Position numbers and translations under genes: made by a program. DNA of 64,000 bases from Parapedobacter sp964498395 (lineage in GTDB: Bacteria > Bacteroidota > Bacteroidia > Sphingobacteriales > Sphingobacteriaceae). The DNA lies in NCBI GenBank assembly GCA_964498395.1, contig CAZCHE010000006.1, positions 1 to 64,000 on the forward strand. The letters run 5' to 3'. The number at the start of each line of letters is the position of its first letter. Within the stretch, counting starts at the first letter, position 1. The notes beneath the pieces are model-generated. The model worked only from the letters and a program-made list of their open reading frames with translations, made no database searches and was not told where the DNA came from. This document shows, piece by piece, positions 17,593 through 27,530 of the stretch.

Positions 17593-18054
17593 ATGAAACC
17601 ATCGCTAACCCGTTACCTATTGATTGGCATGTTGCTTCTGGCAGGTCCGTTTAAGGGCATTTCACAGGAGCAGAAAGCGGTATTCAATCACACTGCTTTA
17701 TCCGTATATGATTTGAAGAAAAGCACGTTCTTCTATGAAAAGGTGCTGCAACTAGATACCATTCCCGAACCATTTAACCTCGGCAAACACAAATGGTTCG
17801 AAATCGCACCTGGGTTTTCATTACACCTGATTGCCGATGCGATGGAAATCCGCGAGCACAATAGGAATACCCATATCTGTTTCAGCGTACCGTCCATCGA
17901 AAACTTCATCGCACGGCTTGATCAATTCGGTCTTGGCTATTATAATGCGGGCGGTGAGCCGGGCAAATTCGGTACGCGCGTAGATGGCGTGAAGCAACTC
18001 TATATCAAGGATCCCGATGGATATTGGGTGGAGATTAACGACGAGCAGCGGTAA
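17593..18054 (+). CDS. Secreted VOC-family (glyoxalase-fold) protein
   Basis: A 153-residue protein with a signal peptide (residues 1-24, ending FKGISQ) followed by one vicinal-oxygen-chelate domain. Candidate metal ligands are the His in FNHTALSV, a Glu or His in the NTHICFSV region, and the Glu near the C-terminus in YWVEIND. The fold includes glyoxalase I, dioxygenases and resistance proteins, so the reaction cannot be named. Export to the periplasm is unusual for glyoxalase I. It lies 86 bp behind the K+ uptake pair, probably as its own unit. Confidence 0.8.
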   Translation: MKPSLTRYLLIGMLLLAGPFKGISQEQKAVFNHTALSVYDLKKSTFFYEKVLQLDTIPEPFNLGKHKWFEIAPGFSLHLIADAMEIREHNRNTHICFSVPSIENFIARLDQFGLGYYNAGGEPGKFGTRVDGVKQLYIKDPDGYWVEINDEQR

Positions 18055-18227
18055 ACACGGCCCTACCCCATTTCCCCCTTTCTGTACGTTAGTTAACTAG
18101 GCGTCAACCTACCGGTTTTCCAGTAGAAAAAATCCCTCGTTTTCGTGGATTTACCGGAATAGTGCTTTCCACTAACTTTGTTTTCGTTAGCAAGGGGTTG
18201 GGCTATCAACCATTTTACATCAGCATT

Positions 18228-18659
18228 ATGGATAGATTAAAATTAATACATGGAAAGTGGTTGGTAATCGCTTTCCTGGCATGCATCAGCATTTCTTGCT
18301 CCAAAGATGGGGAAGAAGACATCGACAACAGTGACCCCCTGATTGGTGTCTGGCACCTGCGCGTCATCAACACCGAACGCACCGGTCCTGTGGAGGTAAC
18401 CAACAGGCCATGCTATCAGGATTCGAGGTTTGAAGCCAATGCCACAAGCGCCACACTGACCCTCTCATTTCCACCGGAAACGGGCGATTGTGAAGTAGAG
18501 TCTTTGTCATTCGGTTGGGAGAATGAAGGCGGCACCTACTATGCCATTACGGATGAAGGGCGACAACCCCTCAATGTCACATTGAACGACAACAACGAAA
18601 CCCTCCAACTCAATCTCACGATCGGGGGCGAACCGGCCTCACTGATTTTTAGAAAATAA
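18228..18659 (+). CDS. Lipocalin-like lipoprotein of unknown function
   Basis: A 143-residue predicted lipoprotein. The start at 18228 is chosen because it puts a hydrophobic signal directly before the lipobox ISISC; upstream Met codons would only add unlikely polar sequence. The mature part begins with an acidic linker (KDGEEDIDNSD) and then shows DPLIGVWHLR followed by beta strands, the usual look of Bacteroidota lipocalin-like proteins. Two cysteines in the mature part may form a disulfide. It is followed 23 bp later by an outer-membrane protein gene, and the two share a terminator at 19197. Confidence 0.65.
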   Translation: MDRLKLIHGKWLVIAFLACISISCSKDGEEDIDNSDPLIGVWHLRVINTERTGPVEVTNRPCYQDSRFEANATSATLTLSFPPETGDCEVESLSFGWENEGGTYYAITDEGRQPLNVTLNDNNETLQLNLTIGGEPASLIFRK

Positions 18660-18682
18660 ACGTTATACGTAAACAGATCAAT

Positions 18683-19168
18683 ATGAAATCTACATTTGTA
18701 AAAATCACCTTTTCCTTCTTATTCGTGGCGGCTGTAGGTTCAACAGTAAGCGCACAGACGAGCGCCACTCAACCCTACAAAACCGGGGCTGGCCTGCTCA
18801 TCGATGTTGGCGAAGGCGTTACGCTTGTAGGCCCCCATGTCAAGCATTTTTTTGCACCCAACCATGCGGGTGAGGCCGGGGTGCTCTTCGGGGGTCGAAT
18901 AACGGCAGTCAATGTGATGTATCAATACCACCAGACGATTGGCGATGTAAATGGTTTGCAGTGGTACCTTGGTCTTGGTGGAAACGCGTTATTTGCAAAA
19001 GATGCCGATCCCACGTTTGGCATTATGCCCGCTGCTGGTATTGACTATAAGATCGAGAAGGCCCCCATCGATTTATTCTTCGACTGGCGTCCTAAATTCT
19101 TGTTTTACGAGGCAGAGAATGAATTTGTTGCCGCCCGCTTTGGATTCGGGTTGCGCTTTACGTTTTAG
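18683..19168 (+). CDS. Predicted outer-membrane beta-barrel protein
   Basis: A 161-residue protein with a signal peptide ending TVSAQ (about residue 25). Alternating hydrophobic strands end in FGFGLRFTF, the C-terminal aromatic signature of outer-membrane barrels. The size suggests a small eight-stranded barrel. There is no binding or enzymatic motif, so the function is unknown. It is likely cotranscribed with the lipoprotein gene just upstream. Confidence 0.65.
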   Translation: MKSTFVKITFSFLFVAAVGSTVSAQTSATQPYKTGAGLLIDVGEGVTLVGPHVKHFFAPNHAGEAGVLFGGRITAVNVMYQYHQTIGDVNGLQWYLGLGGNALFAKDADPTFGIMPAAGIDYKIEKAPIDLFFDWRPKFLFYEAENEFVAARFGFGLRFTF

Positions 19169-19196
19169 GTGATTCATGCTGCACACATGTAATGAT

Positions 19197-19226
19197 GCCC
19201 AAGGAGCGTAACCCTTGGGCTTTTTT
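19197..19226 (+). terminator. Rho-independent terminator
   Basis: Perfect 8-bp stem GCCCAAGG (19197-19204) with CCTTGGGC (19213-19220) and six T. It ends the transcript of the lipoprotein and outer-membrane protein genes. Confidence 0.9.
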
Positions 19227-19277
19227 GCATGAAAAGGTTATCTTTGCCGGCATCAAGCAAACGATATCCAAATCAAT

Positions 19278-19847
19278 ATGAACGAGAAATTACGGACGAG
19301 AAGCGGCGGCAAATGCGAATTGTGCCAAAAGGAAACAGAAGTGGTGGTCTACCATGTGCTTCCGGATACCTATGTCGAAAATGAAGTGGTGGTTTGCCAG
19401 TCCTTGGTGGGTCAGCTTGACGGAACGGAGGCGGTTAACCCCGATGCGTGGCGTTTTCTGCCTGATGCGATGTGGAGCGAAGTGCCTGCGGTACAGGTGT
19501 TGGCTTGGCGGATGCTTAATCGTCTGAAAAGTGAAAGCTGGGCCGCGGATGCCCTAGATATCCTCTACCTGGATGAGGAGACGCTGGAATGGGCGAAAGC
19601 ATTGGGTGAGCAGGTAGAGGCTGGCGAAACCGTGGTGCACAAGGATGCCAATGGCAATGTGCTTCAAAACGGTGATTCGGTGGTATTGACGAAAACCCTC
19701 GATGTGAAAGGGAGTTCCCTTAGTGCCAAGCTGGGTACGGTGGTCAAAAACATCCGCCTAGTGGAAGACAACGCCGAGCAAATCGAAGGGCGCGTAGAAG
19801 GGCAGCTGATCGTTATCTTGACGAAATACCTGCGGAAGCAAAGTTGA
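19278..19847 (+). CDS. PhnA family protein
   Basis: A 189-residue cytoplasmic protein of the PhnA (YjdM-like) family. It starts with a zinc-ribbon-like CELC (Cys13, Cys16) and ends with the PhnA C-terminal SH3-like domain: DANGNVLQNGDSVVLTKTL, then KGTVVKN-type strands and EGQLIVILTKYLRK. Although named after phosphonate use, no phosphonate genes are nearby and the family's role is poorly known. The middle part (VPAVQVLAWRMLNRL) is helical. It is a single gene after a terminator. Confidence 0.85.
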   Translation: MNEKLRTRSGGKCELCQKETEVVVYHVLPDTYVENEVVVCQSLVGQLDGTEAVNPDAWRFLPDAMWSEVPAVQVLAWRMLNRLKSESWAADALDILYLDEETLEWAKALGEQVEAGETVVHKDANGNVLQNGDSVVLTKTLDVKGSSLSAKLGTVVKNIRLVEDNAEQIEGRVEGQLIVILTKYLRKQS

Positions 19848-19938
19848 TGGGGTGGCTAAAGGTCGTCACTTTTGCTATAAGTGCGAATGGAAATCCCCCT
19901 CGTATTCCTAACTTCGGTCTCCCAGCTTCGTGCTTTTG

Positions 19939-19962
19939 AATTATTCATCCCTCAACGAATCC
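19939..19962 (-). repeat. Stray fragment of a permease 3' end
   Basis: On the minus strand this short piece reads GAT TCG TTG AGG GAT GAA, encoding DSLRDE, the last residues of most permeases in the array. It lies about 55 bp beyond the true stop of the gene 20000-22522, which itself ends DSLRNE. It looks like a scar of earlier recombination at the 3' end. Confidence 0.55.
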
Positions 19963-19965
19963 ATC

Positions 19966-19988
19966 CCGTCTCGCCTGAGGTGAGACGG
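19966..19988. repeat. 23-bp near-perfect palindrome
   Basis: CCGTCTCGCCT, one central base, then AGGTGAGACGG, with a single mismatch. It lies between the stray permease fragment and the stop of the first permease gene and could form a hairpin in the transcript. No T-run follows on the minus strand, so it is not a typical terminator. Confidence 0.6.
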
Positions 19989-19999
19989 TATCTCCCCCA

Positions 20000-22522
20000 T
20001 CACTCGTTCCTAAGGCTGTCGACCGGATTAGCCACCGCTGCCCGTATCGCCTGCCAGCTCACCGTCAGCAAGGCAATCGCCACAGCGGCTAATCCCGCCA
20101 GTGCAAACATCCACCATTGGATATCGATGCGGTAGGCAAAGTCCTCCAACCATTTGTTCATCGCCCACCAAGCGATGGGGGATGCGATGACAACAGCCAA
20201 ACAGACCAACTTGACGAAATCCTTAGACAGCAGCGCGACAATACCGGTGACGGTGGCGCCCAACACCTTTCGGATGCCGATTTCCTTCTCGCGCTGCTGG
20301 GCAGCAAACATGCTAAGGGCGAAAACCCCCATGATGGCGATGATTAGCGTCACGCCAGTCAACAGGCGTATCATCCTGTCAAATCGCACGTACTTATCCA
20401 TCAATGAGGCAAATTCTTCGTTCAGCCACGAATAGCGCATGGGACCGCTGTTATCGACCGAAGCCCATATCTTCGAAATCTTTTCTATGGCTTGCCGGGC
20501 ATCCCGACCGGCATGGAGCGTAACCAGTAATTGCCTCCTGCCACCGGCGATGTTAGGAATCGTGCCATTGATGTATACTTCGGGTATAATGGCTGCGGTA
20601 TATCCTGCACCATGATGGTCTTGTACCACTCCGATAATCGTATATTCCCTTCCCAACGTATTGACCCGTTGCCCTATAGGTTGGGCAAACCCCAAGGCTT
20701 TTGCTGCCGTTTCATTGATGATCGCCGCGGTTACCGTATCCATTGCAAACTGCGATGAAAAATCCCTCCCCTCGGCTATCCGAATCCCCAGCGTTCTAAA
20801 ATAATCCAACCCGACGTAATTAGTGCTTACCGATAGCGTATCATTTGCCGCGCCAAATGTTGCGGACTGGATACTGTGCGACGGCCTGCCGGGGTAAAAG
20901 TGCGTGGTTGACGCTTCGGTTACTTCGGGCAAATTCCGGATACTATTCATCAAGTAGGCATTTTCGTCCAATGACTGGAAAAAATCCATGGGTACGCGTT
21001 CGCCGTTGATCCGCAATACCTGGCTGGCATTGAATCCGGGGTCGTTATTTTGCATAAATCGTATCTGCTTATTCATCACCAATAGCGAGGAGATGAAAGC
21101 TATTGCAATTGAAAACTGCGTAATGACGAGGGTGTTCCGAAGGCGCTTGCCTCTTGTACCGCTTGAAAGCTCCCCTTTCAATACATTAACCGGGCGAAAA
21201 TTGGATAACAAAAGCGCGGGATACCCACCGGCCAATAGCGTCACGACAAGGGTAATCATCAACAATTGCATGACCAATTGTACATTAGCTGCTCCACTTA
21301 AGCTGCTCCAAAGCTGCAGTTGAAGGCCAAATGTGGTGTTTAGATAGTGGATGAGCAGGTGGCTGAAAACCAACGCTAGCCCGATAGACAAGACCACCTG
21401 AATAAACGAGTCGATCAGGAATTGACCGACCAATTGCCTCCGGCTAGCCCCAATCACTTTACGCAGGCCCGAATCTTTCGCCCGTTTGTTACCCTGCGCC
21501 ACCGCCAGGTTTACATAATTAATGCAAGCCAATAGCAACACCAACACGCCGATAAGTGAAAAAACCACTACCGGGATGTGATTACCTTTTTCATAATCGT
21601 TGATGGGGTGGTTTGCTGGTGAATCTCGCCAGGGATAAGATGCGGGATATAGGTGTATCCCCGCTACCTGTTCCAATTCCGTGCGGATGTCTGTAATCTC
21701 CTGATGCTCCGCCAGCCATCGCTCGGCTTCCGCGACCGTGGTAATGGGCTGGTCAGCATTTTCCCCTTTTGCAGCTGCAATATACGGACCTCCTGACTGG
21801 AGCGCTTGCGCATACTGGAGGGTATACTGGTCATTGACTTTTTGGGCCACTAGATCCGAGTTTGCTTTGTCCATCAAACGCGTATAAGTATAAGCGACAC
21901 TGGCCCGCCAATTGCTGGGATTGGGTTCGTAGGAAATGCACATATTGAAATCCAGGTGCGACGGTGCTGTTTTTAGGAACACCCCGGTGATGGTATAGGG
22001 TTCGCTGCTGTCAATCGTCAGTGTTTTCCCCACGGGGTTATCGGTACCGAACCATTTGTTACTCATTTCGCTACTGATAACCACCGAACGCGGCGCTGCA
22101 AGGGCTGATGCGGCCTGTCCATGCAAAAATGGATAGGGAAATACTTCAAAAAACGAATGATCTGCCGCAAGGATCTGTTTTTCGTAGAATTGCTCGTTAT
22201 GGAGCTCCACCACACTTTCCTGACGTTCGATGACCGTGGTTGCCAGCTCGACTTCGGGCAAGCCATGACGCATGAAATCGCCCAATGCTGGTGGAACAAA
22301 CGGAGAAAACTCCTGGTCACCACCCCAATTTTTCCCGATATTGACACGGTATACGTGCGCTAGGCTTTCATCCCAGCGGTCATAACTCCGTTCGCGATTG
22401 ACATAAACCAAAACGGTAACAAACACCGCCAACCCCAGACCCAAGCCCAAGATGTTGATGGCTGCATACTTTCTGCTGTACCAAAGGTGGCGAAACGTCG
22501 TTTTGAACTGGTTCTTTATCAT
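20000..22522 (-). CDS. FtsX/MacB-type ABC transporter permease, array member 1
   Basis: An 840-residue membrane protein, the longest of the set. One N-terminal helix (about 20-42) precedes a periplasmic MacB-like domain. A block of three helices starts at VVFSLIGVLVLLLACINY, a second periplasmic domain follows, and three C-terminal helices close it. The FtsX signature KEIGIRKVLGA is present near the C-terminus. The extra length lies in the first periplasmic domain (an acidic insert around residues 235-280). It ends DSLRNE where the other members end DSLRDE. Last gene of the seven-gene array. Confidence 0.88.
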   Translation of the reverse strand: MIKNQFKTTFRHLWYSRKYAAINILGLGLGLAVFVTVLVYVNRERSYDRWDESLAHVYRVNIGKNWGGDQEFSPFVPPALGDFMRHGLPEVELATTVIERQESVVELHNEQFYEKQILAADHSFFEVFPYPFLHGQAASALAAPRSVVISSEMSNKWFGTDNPVGKTLTIDSSEPYTITGVFLKTAPSHLDFNMCISYEPNPSNWRASVAYTYTRLMDKANSDLVAQKVNDQYTLQYAQALQSGGPYIAAAKGENADQPITTVAEAERWLAEHQEITDIRTELEQVAGIHLYPASYPWRDSPANHPINDYEKGNHIPVVVFSLIGVLVLLLACINYVNLAVAQGNKRAKDSGLRKVIGASRRQLVGQFLIDSFIQVVLSIGLALVFSHLLIHYLNTTFGLQLQLWSSLSGAANVQLVMQLLMITLVVTLLAGGYPALLLSNFRPVNVLKGELSSGTRGKRLRNTLVITQFSIAIAFISSLLVMNKQIRFMQNNDPGFNASQVLRINGERVPMDFFQSLDENAYLMNSIRNLPEVTEASTTHFYPGRPSHSIQSATFGAANDTLSVSTNYVGLDYFRTLGIRIAEGRDFSSQFAMDTVTAAIINETAAKALGFAQPIGQRVNTLGREYTIIGVVQDHHGAGYTAAIIPEVYINGTIPNIAGGRRQLLVTLHAGRDARQAIEKISKIWASVDNSGPMRYSWLNEEFASLMDKYVRFDRMIRLLTGVTLIIAIMGVFALSMFAAQQREKEIGIRKVLGATVTGIVALLSKDFVKLVCLAVVIASPIAWWAMNKWLEDFAYRIDIQWWMFALAGLAAVAIALLTVSWQAIRAAVANPVDSLRNE

Positions 22523-22598
22523 TTTTTTAGCAATTAGTACTTAGTCTTTAGATCGGTCAATCCTTATTCGTTGCTCCTTTTATCCTTGTTCCATTTAA

Positions 22599-25004
22599 TC
22601 ATTCATCCCTTAGATTATCCACCGGATTGACCAGCGCAACTTTCCATGCCTGTATACCTATGGTAATCCCTGCCAGCAGCAGAATAAGGACGGCACCGTA
22701 CAGGAAGACGCTAACATCCAATGTGATACGATAGGCGAAATCATCCAGCCAATTATTCATCAGCCACCAGCTCACCGGACAGGCAATCAAAAAAGCTAAT
22801 ACCACCAATTTTAGGAAATCCTGGGATAGCATACGAATCAAGGTATCCATCCTTGCTCCCAGCACTTTCCGGATGGTGATTTCCTTCTTCCTTTGGTTCA
22901 TGACCAACAGTGTCAGGGCAAAGAGCCCCATACAGGAAATGGTGATGGATAAAATCGCGCCCGCCACTACTGTATGCGACAGACGCTGTTCCCGTTCATA
23001 CTGCCTACCGGTATTTTCGTCCACAAAAGAGGGCGCGGCCATGGCCACGGGGTTTACCTCCTGCCAGGCCGTCTCCACTGCCTTCATGGCCGTTTGAAGG
23101 TTTTGGGGGCTTACCTTTACGAAGATATAGCGTAAGGATTGTGCGTTATTCATGTGCAGCACCATCGGTTCGACGGCCTCACGCAAGTCGGCAAAATTGA
23201 AATCCTTAACGATACCAATGATATGCATATCGTCATCGTACAGTGGGAAACGCTTGCCTATCAGGTCGTTTCCACCCAGTTGTGTGGCCAATTTCTCGTT
23301 GATAATAATGCCAAGGGTATCACTTGACGAAGCTGTTGAAAAATCCCTGCCTGCCACGACTGTCATCCCCATGGTCTGTACATAATCATAATCAACGCGC
23401 CTTTTATGCGTATAGACCTCTTTTCCGTCTACGGTGACACCTGACGTAGAGACGATAGACGTGCCATCATCTCCAAGGCCCATATTGATATACGATGCAC
23501 TGACGGATAAAACCTCCGGCCTTGCAGCCAGTTTATGGCGCATCTGTTGTACGGCTTGGGCGGGATTTACCTCTGAACCGATGGGAATGCTGATGATCTC
23601 GTCTTTGTCATAGCCAAGGGGTCTGTCTTGCAGATAATTGATCTGTTTTCCCACGATCAATGTCACCGTGATAAACGTAGCGGCAATGGCAAATTGCCCT
23701 ACTACGAATACTTTTTGCAGGTGGCTACCGGCGCTGATCTTTAATTTACCCTTGAGGATGGCAAGCGTGTTGAATTTGGCCATTATGGTAGCAGGATACC
23801 CCCCAGCAATACCCGTTACGACTAGAAACACCAGCGATAGCACGAGGATATTTTGCCACGAAAGCAGTTGTACCAAGTCCAACTGATAATTCAAAGCTGC
23901 ATTATAATAGGGAAGAAATAAGTGTGCAAAGGCGAGCCCCAATAAAAGAGACAGTATACAGACGAAAAAGGCCTCACCCCATATTTGGCCGATGAGTTGG
24001 TAAGTCCACGCTCCCAAGGTCTTGCGCATACCGATTTCACGGGATCTATTGAAAGATGATGCCAGGCTCAAATTGACAAAATTGGCCGATGCGATAAAGA
24101 GAATCAGAAAGGCAATCAAGAGCAACAGATGGAGATACAGGGTGCTGGTGCCACTGCCGATACCCACTTGACTAAAATGCAGCTCCTGAAAAGGCAATAA
24201 ACGCAGGGAAAGATAGCCGCCATATTCGTCGAGCTTGGCACCATCCCTTTTGAGGGCATGGATGTCTTCTGCGAGGTATTTCTCAACAAAAGGTTTCGCT
24301 TGCCTTTCAAATGTCGTTTTTTTCGTTCCGGGATGCAGTTGCACGAAGACGCTGTGATTGAAATTACTCCAGTCGTTTTTGAGCGCTTGGTATCTGCTGT
24401 TATCGGTGAAGTGTATGAAGGCTGATGCTCGGATAGATGAATTTTCCGGTATGTCATCCATAACAGCCACTACGTTACTCAATTTCCATTCTTCACCCCT
24501 CTTTATTTCTATCGTACGGCCAATGGCGTGTTCGTCACCGAAAAGGCCGATAGCAGTTTTTTTTGTGAGTATCACGCTGCCTTCTTCTCCCATGGCAGAT
24601 GGGTTGCCTTCCAATAACCGAAAACTGAACATGTCAAAAAAATCCATGTCAACAAATTTCGTGTTGATGGATAGCTGTTTGTCTCCCTGCCTATAGTTCA
24701 GGTTGCTGTTGGCAAAGCGTGTAATCCTTTTAATGGAAGGGATTTCGGCAGATGCAGCTTCCGCCAGCGGAAAAGGCATGGCAGCATCTTGCTGCCTACC
24801 ATTGCCACGATCTTCCTCAAAGTAAGTCTGGTAAATATCCCCGCTATTGTGATGAAAATTATCGAATGAGTATTCGAAATCGACCGTTAAATAGAGAATG
24901 AGCGCACTGGCGAAGGCAATGGCCAATCCTGCGATATGGATGCCGGAAAACAATTTGTGTTTTATCAGGTTTCGCCAAGCGATTTTGAAATAGTTTTTTA
25001 TCAT
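22599..25004 (-). CDS. FtsX/MacB-type ABC transporter permease, array member 2 (divergent C-terminus)
   Basis: 801 residues with the same topology as its neighbours: one helix, periplasmic domain, three helices, periplasmic domain, three helices. Motifs are REIGMRKTLGAW in the middle and KEITIRKVLGARMD near the end. It is the only member whose last 45 residues differ from the shared end: it reads TLDVSVFLYGAVLILLL and QAWKVALVNPVDNLRDE instead of the common QWW and AIRAAVANPVD form. It therefore escaped whatever homogenises the other 3' ends. The spacer to the upstream gene is 60 bp and holds an octamer array. Confidence 0.88.
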   Translation of the reverse strand: MIKNYFKIAWRNLIKHKLFSGIHIAGLAIAFASALILYLTVDFEYSFDNFHHNSGDIYQTYFEEDRGNGRQQDAAMPFPLAEAASAEIPSIKRITRFANSNLNYRQGDKQLSINTKFVDMDFFDMFSFRLLEGNPSAMGEEGSVILTKKTAIGLFGDEHAIGRTIEIKRGEEWKLSNVVAVMDDIPENSSIRASAFIHFTDNSRYQALKNDWSNFNHSVFVQLHPGTKKTTFERQAKPFVEKYLAEDIHALKRDGAKLDEYGGYLSLRLLPFQELHFSQVGIGSGTSTLYLHLLLLIAFLILFIASANFVNLSLASSFNRSREIGMRKTLGAWTYQLIGQIWGEAFFVCILSLLLGLAFAHLFLPYYNAALNYQLDLVQLLSWQNILVLSLVFLVVTGIAGGYPATIMAKFNTLAILKGKLKISAGSHLQKVFVVGQFAIAATFITVTLIVGKQINYLQDRPLGYDKDEIISIPIGSEVNPAQAVQQMRHKLAARPEVLSVSASYINMGLGDDGTSIVSTSGVTVDGKEVYTHKRRVDYDYVQTMGMTVVAGRDFSTASSSDTLGIIINEKLATQLGGNDLIGKRFPLYDDDMHIIGIVKDFNFADLREAVEPMVLHMNNAQSLRYIFVKVSPQNLQTAMKAVETAWQEVNPVAMAAPSFVDENTGRQYEREQRLSHTVVAGAILSITISCMGLFALTLLVMNQRKKEITIRKVLGARMDTLIRMLSQDFLKLVVLAFLIACPVSWWLMNNWLDDFAYRITLDVSVFLYGAVLILLLAGITIGIQAWKVALVNPVDNLRDE

Positions 25005-25010
25005 TGTTCT

Positions 25011-25050
25011 TTGCTTATTTGCGCATCTGCGAATTTGCCTATTTGCGGAT
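25011..25050 (-). repeat. 8-bp-period repeat array upstream of permease 2
   Basis: Five octamers in register on the plus strand: TTGCTTAT, TTGCGCAT, CTGCGAAT, TTGCCTAT, TTGCGGAT. The array starts 6 bp upstream of the ATG of the minus-strand gene at 25004 and is almost identical to the array at 27477-27516. Confidence 0.85.
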
Positions 25051-25064
25051 CCGCTTCCAAAAAA

Positions 25065-27470
25065 TCATTCATCCCTTAAACTATCCACCGGATTGGCCAC
25101 CGCGGCCCGGATCGCTTGCCAGCTTACGGTGAGCAGGGCAATGACTACTGCCGCTAAGCCAGCCACCGCAAACATCCACCATTGGATTTCGATGCGGTAG
25201 GCGAAATCCTCCAGCCACTTATTCATCGCCCACCAGGCAATGGGGGAAGCGATCGCCGCCGCTATCCCGATGAGCTTTACAAAATCCTTCACCAAAAGAC
25301 GGATAATGTTTGTTACCGATGCGCCCAAGACCTTACGCACCCCGATTTCTTTAGTTCGCTGGTATGCCGTAAACGTAGCTAGTCCGAATAGACCAAGGCA
25401 GGCCACAAAAATGGTCAATCCTGCAAAAACGCCAAGGATCATTCCAGTCTTCTTTTCAACTTGGTAGGTGTTATTGAGGCGCTCATTGAGAAACGAGTAA
25501 GAAAAGGGCAAATCGTGTGGTAGTGTGTTGTATCGAGCTTCTATCGTCTGCAGCAACAACCCCATATCTCCCGGCCTAGCTTTCACAATTAGATTTCCGA
25601 AATTGTCGTTCATCACCATCACCAGTGGCGTTATTGATTCATGCAGCGATTTGAAATGGAAATCCTTTACCACGCCCACCACCCGAAGGTGTTTGCCATC
25701 GCCATTCACAAGTGTTTTACCCAAGGCATCACTCGCCCATCCCATCGCCGTTGCTGCCGTTTCATTGATTATTGCACTCAAGGAATCTGTGCCATAATTG
25801 GCAGAAAAATTCCGGCCTGCTGATAGTTCGATACCTAGTGTCGGGATATAGCTTTCATCTACATCATACCGAAGCGTTTTCACCCATTGCGAGGGATCTT
25901 CATATGGATGGACAAAGAAATTGTTACTAAACGAAGCTCCAGCAGGCACGTAAGGTGAATTAGACACACTGATTATGCGTGAATCTTGCAGTAGTTGCTG
26001 TCGGAACACTTCTTCATTACTTCCCAAAGGCCAGGTTTGTAAGACTAATACCTGCTCCTTGTCGTAACCCAGCTTTTTATTTTGGATGAAGTGGAGTTGT
26101 TTATAAACCACCGTGGTGCTAAAGATAAGGCCGATGGATACGAAGAATTGGAATACGACCAACCCGCTACGCAGCCCCAAACCCTTGTTCTCTGGCGTTA
26201 ATTTACCTTTTAAAACGGCCACGGGTTTAAAGGCTGATAAGAAAAATGCAGGATAACTTCCGGCTAACAGGCCCACAGCCAACCCGATCAACAGCAATAC
26301 TGGTATAACCGACCATTGACTCATCAAACCAAAAGACAATGCTTTGCCCGATAATTGGTTGAAAAGTGGCAATGCCAGTTGAGCCAACCCAACAGCCAAT
26401 AGCAACGCGATAAATACCAACAAAAGGGATTCGATGAGAAATTGGAAGGTCAACAGCTCCCGCCCCGAGCCGAGCACTTTGCGCACACCCACTTCTTTTG
26501 CCCGCTTGGAGGCGCTAGCAGTCGATAAATTCATGAAGTTGATGCTCGCGATAAGGAGCATAAACAACGCAACGGCGCCAAATATATATACATATCGGAT
26601 GTCTCCTGGAGTACCGAGGTCGTATGGAAAATCCGAATACAAATGAATGTCGGTAAGCGGCTGGAGGTAGAGGCCGATGTTATTGCCTGTTCTTCGAAAA
26701 GAGGTGTAATCCATGCCAAAGGCATCTGGAAACTGTGGTCCAGCATGTTTTTCAAATACATCAGGTAATTTGGCTTCCAGTTTTTTGTAGTCATACCCCG
26801 GTTGGAGTAATAGGTAAGTGAAAAATTCAGACTCCATCCAAGAGGTCGACTTGGCATCTGGGTAACTGGCCATGGAAGCAAAGATGTCGAAGTGGAGGTG
26901 GGAGTTATGGGGAAGGTTTTTGATTACACCCGTTACTTTTAACCGCGTATCTTCATCTTTAATCTGGATTTCTTTTCCAACGGCGTCTATCGTCCCAAAG
27001 TATTTTTTGGCTACGTCTTCCGTGATCACTACCGTATTTGGCTCCGTAAGTACTGTTGCCTGATTACCTTGTATTAACGGAAAGCTGAAGATATTAAAGA
27101 AATTATTATCTACGAACGCTAGGCTTTCTTCGTAGAAAAGCTGATTGTTAATTTCAAAAAAGGGCGTGCCTCCTCGACGTAGCCGGGTGGCGGCCTCCAC
27201 TTCTGGATGCTCGGCTTGGAGTACCTGCGCAACAGGGGGCATCACATGTGCTTCTCTGATTTCACCGCCTGGCACCGTACCCCGGAAGACGACGCGTACG
27301 ATGCGGTCGGCTTTTGCGTGGAACCGGTCGTAACTCAACTCATCAAATACATACAGGGCGATAAGCAAGCACGTAGCGAGCCCTATCGCCAACCCCACTA
27401 CATTGATAGCGGCGAATGCCCGCTGTCGAAGCAAGCTGCGCCAGGCGATTTTAAAATAGTTTTTTATCAT
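25065..27470 (-). CDS. FtsX/MacB-type ABC transporter permease, array member 3
   Basis: 801 residues. The N-terminus (IKNYFKIAWRSLLRQRAFAAINVVGLAIGLATCLL) gives the first helix, and KRAKEVGVRKVLGSGRELL begins the cytoplasmic loop of the middle block. KEIGVRKVLGASVTNIIRLLVKDF precedes the conserved end, which carries the shared sequence QAIRAAVANPVDSLRDE. MacB-type permeases transmit ATP-driven movement to the periplasm instead of forming a channel and export lipoproteins, toxins or peptides. The ATPase must come from elsewhere. Substrate unknown. Confidence 0.88.
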   Translation of the reverse strand: MIKNYFKIAWRSLLRQRAFAAINVVGLAIGLATCLLIALYVFDELSYDRFHAKADRIVRVVFRGTVPGGEIREAHVMPPVAQVLQAEHPEVEAATRLRRGGTPFFEINNQLFYEESLAFVDNNFFNIFSFPLIQGNQATVLTEPNTVVITEDVAKKYFGTIDAVGKEIQIKDEDTRLKVTGVIKNLPHNSHLHFDIFASMASYPDAKSTSWMESEFFTYLLLQPGYDYKKLEAKLPDVFEKHAGPQFPDAFGMDYTSFRRTGNNIGLYLQPLTDIHLYSDFPYDLGTPGDIRYVYIFGAVALFMLLIASINFMNLSTASASKRAKEVGVRKVLGSGRELLTFQFLIESLLLVFIALLLAVGLAQLALPLFNQLSGKALSFGLMSQWSVIPVLLLIGLAVGLLAGSYPAFFLSAFKPVAVLKGKLTPENKGLGLRSGLVVFQFFVSIGLIFSTTVVYKQLHFIQNKKLGYDKEQVLVLQTWPLGSNEEVFRQQLLQDSRIISVSNSPYVPAGASFSNNFFVHPYEDPSQWVKTLRYDVDESYIPTLGIELSAGRNFSANYGTDSLSAIINETAATAMGWASDALGKTLVNGDGKHLRVVGVVKDFHFKSLHESITPLVMVMNDNFGNLIVKARPGDMGLLLQTIEARYNTLPHDLPFSYSFLNERLNNTYQVEKKTGMILGVFAGLTIFVACLGLFGLATFTAYQRTKEIGVRKVLGASVTNIIRLLVKDFVKLIGIAAAIASPIAWWAMNKWLEDFAYRIEIQWWMFAVAGLAAVVIALLTVSWQAIRAAVANPVDSLRDE

Positions 27471-27476
27471 TGTTCT

Positions 27477-27516
27477 TTGCTTATTTGCACATCTGCGAAT
27501 TTGCCTATTTGCGGAT
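27477..27516 (-). repeat. 8-bp-period repeat array upstream of permease 3
   Basis: Five octamers on the plus strand: TTGCTTAT, TTGCACAT, CTGCGAAT, TTGCCTAT, TTGCGGAT. It starts 6 bp upstream of the minus-strand ATG at 27470. The whole 60-bp spacer is a near copy of the one upstream of permease 2. Confidence 0.85.
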
Positions 27517-27530
27517 CCGCTTCCAGAAAA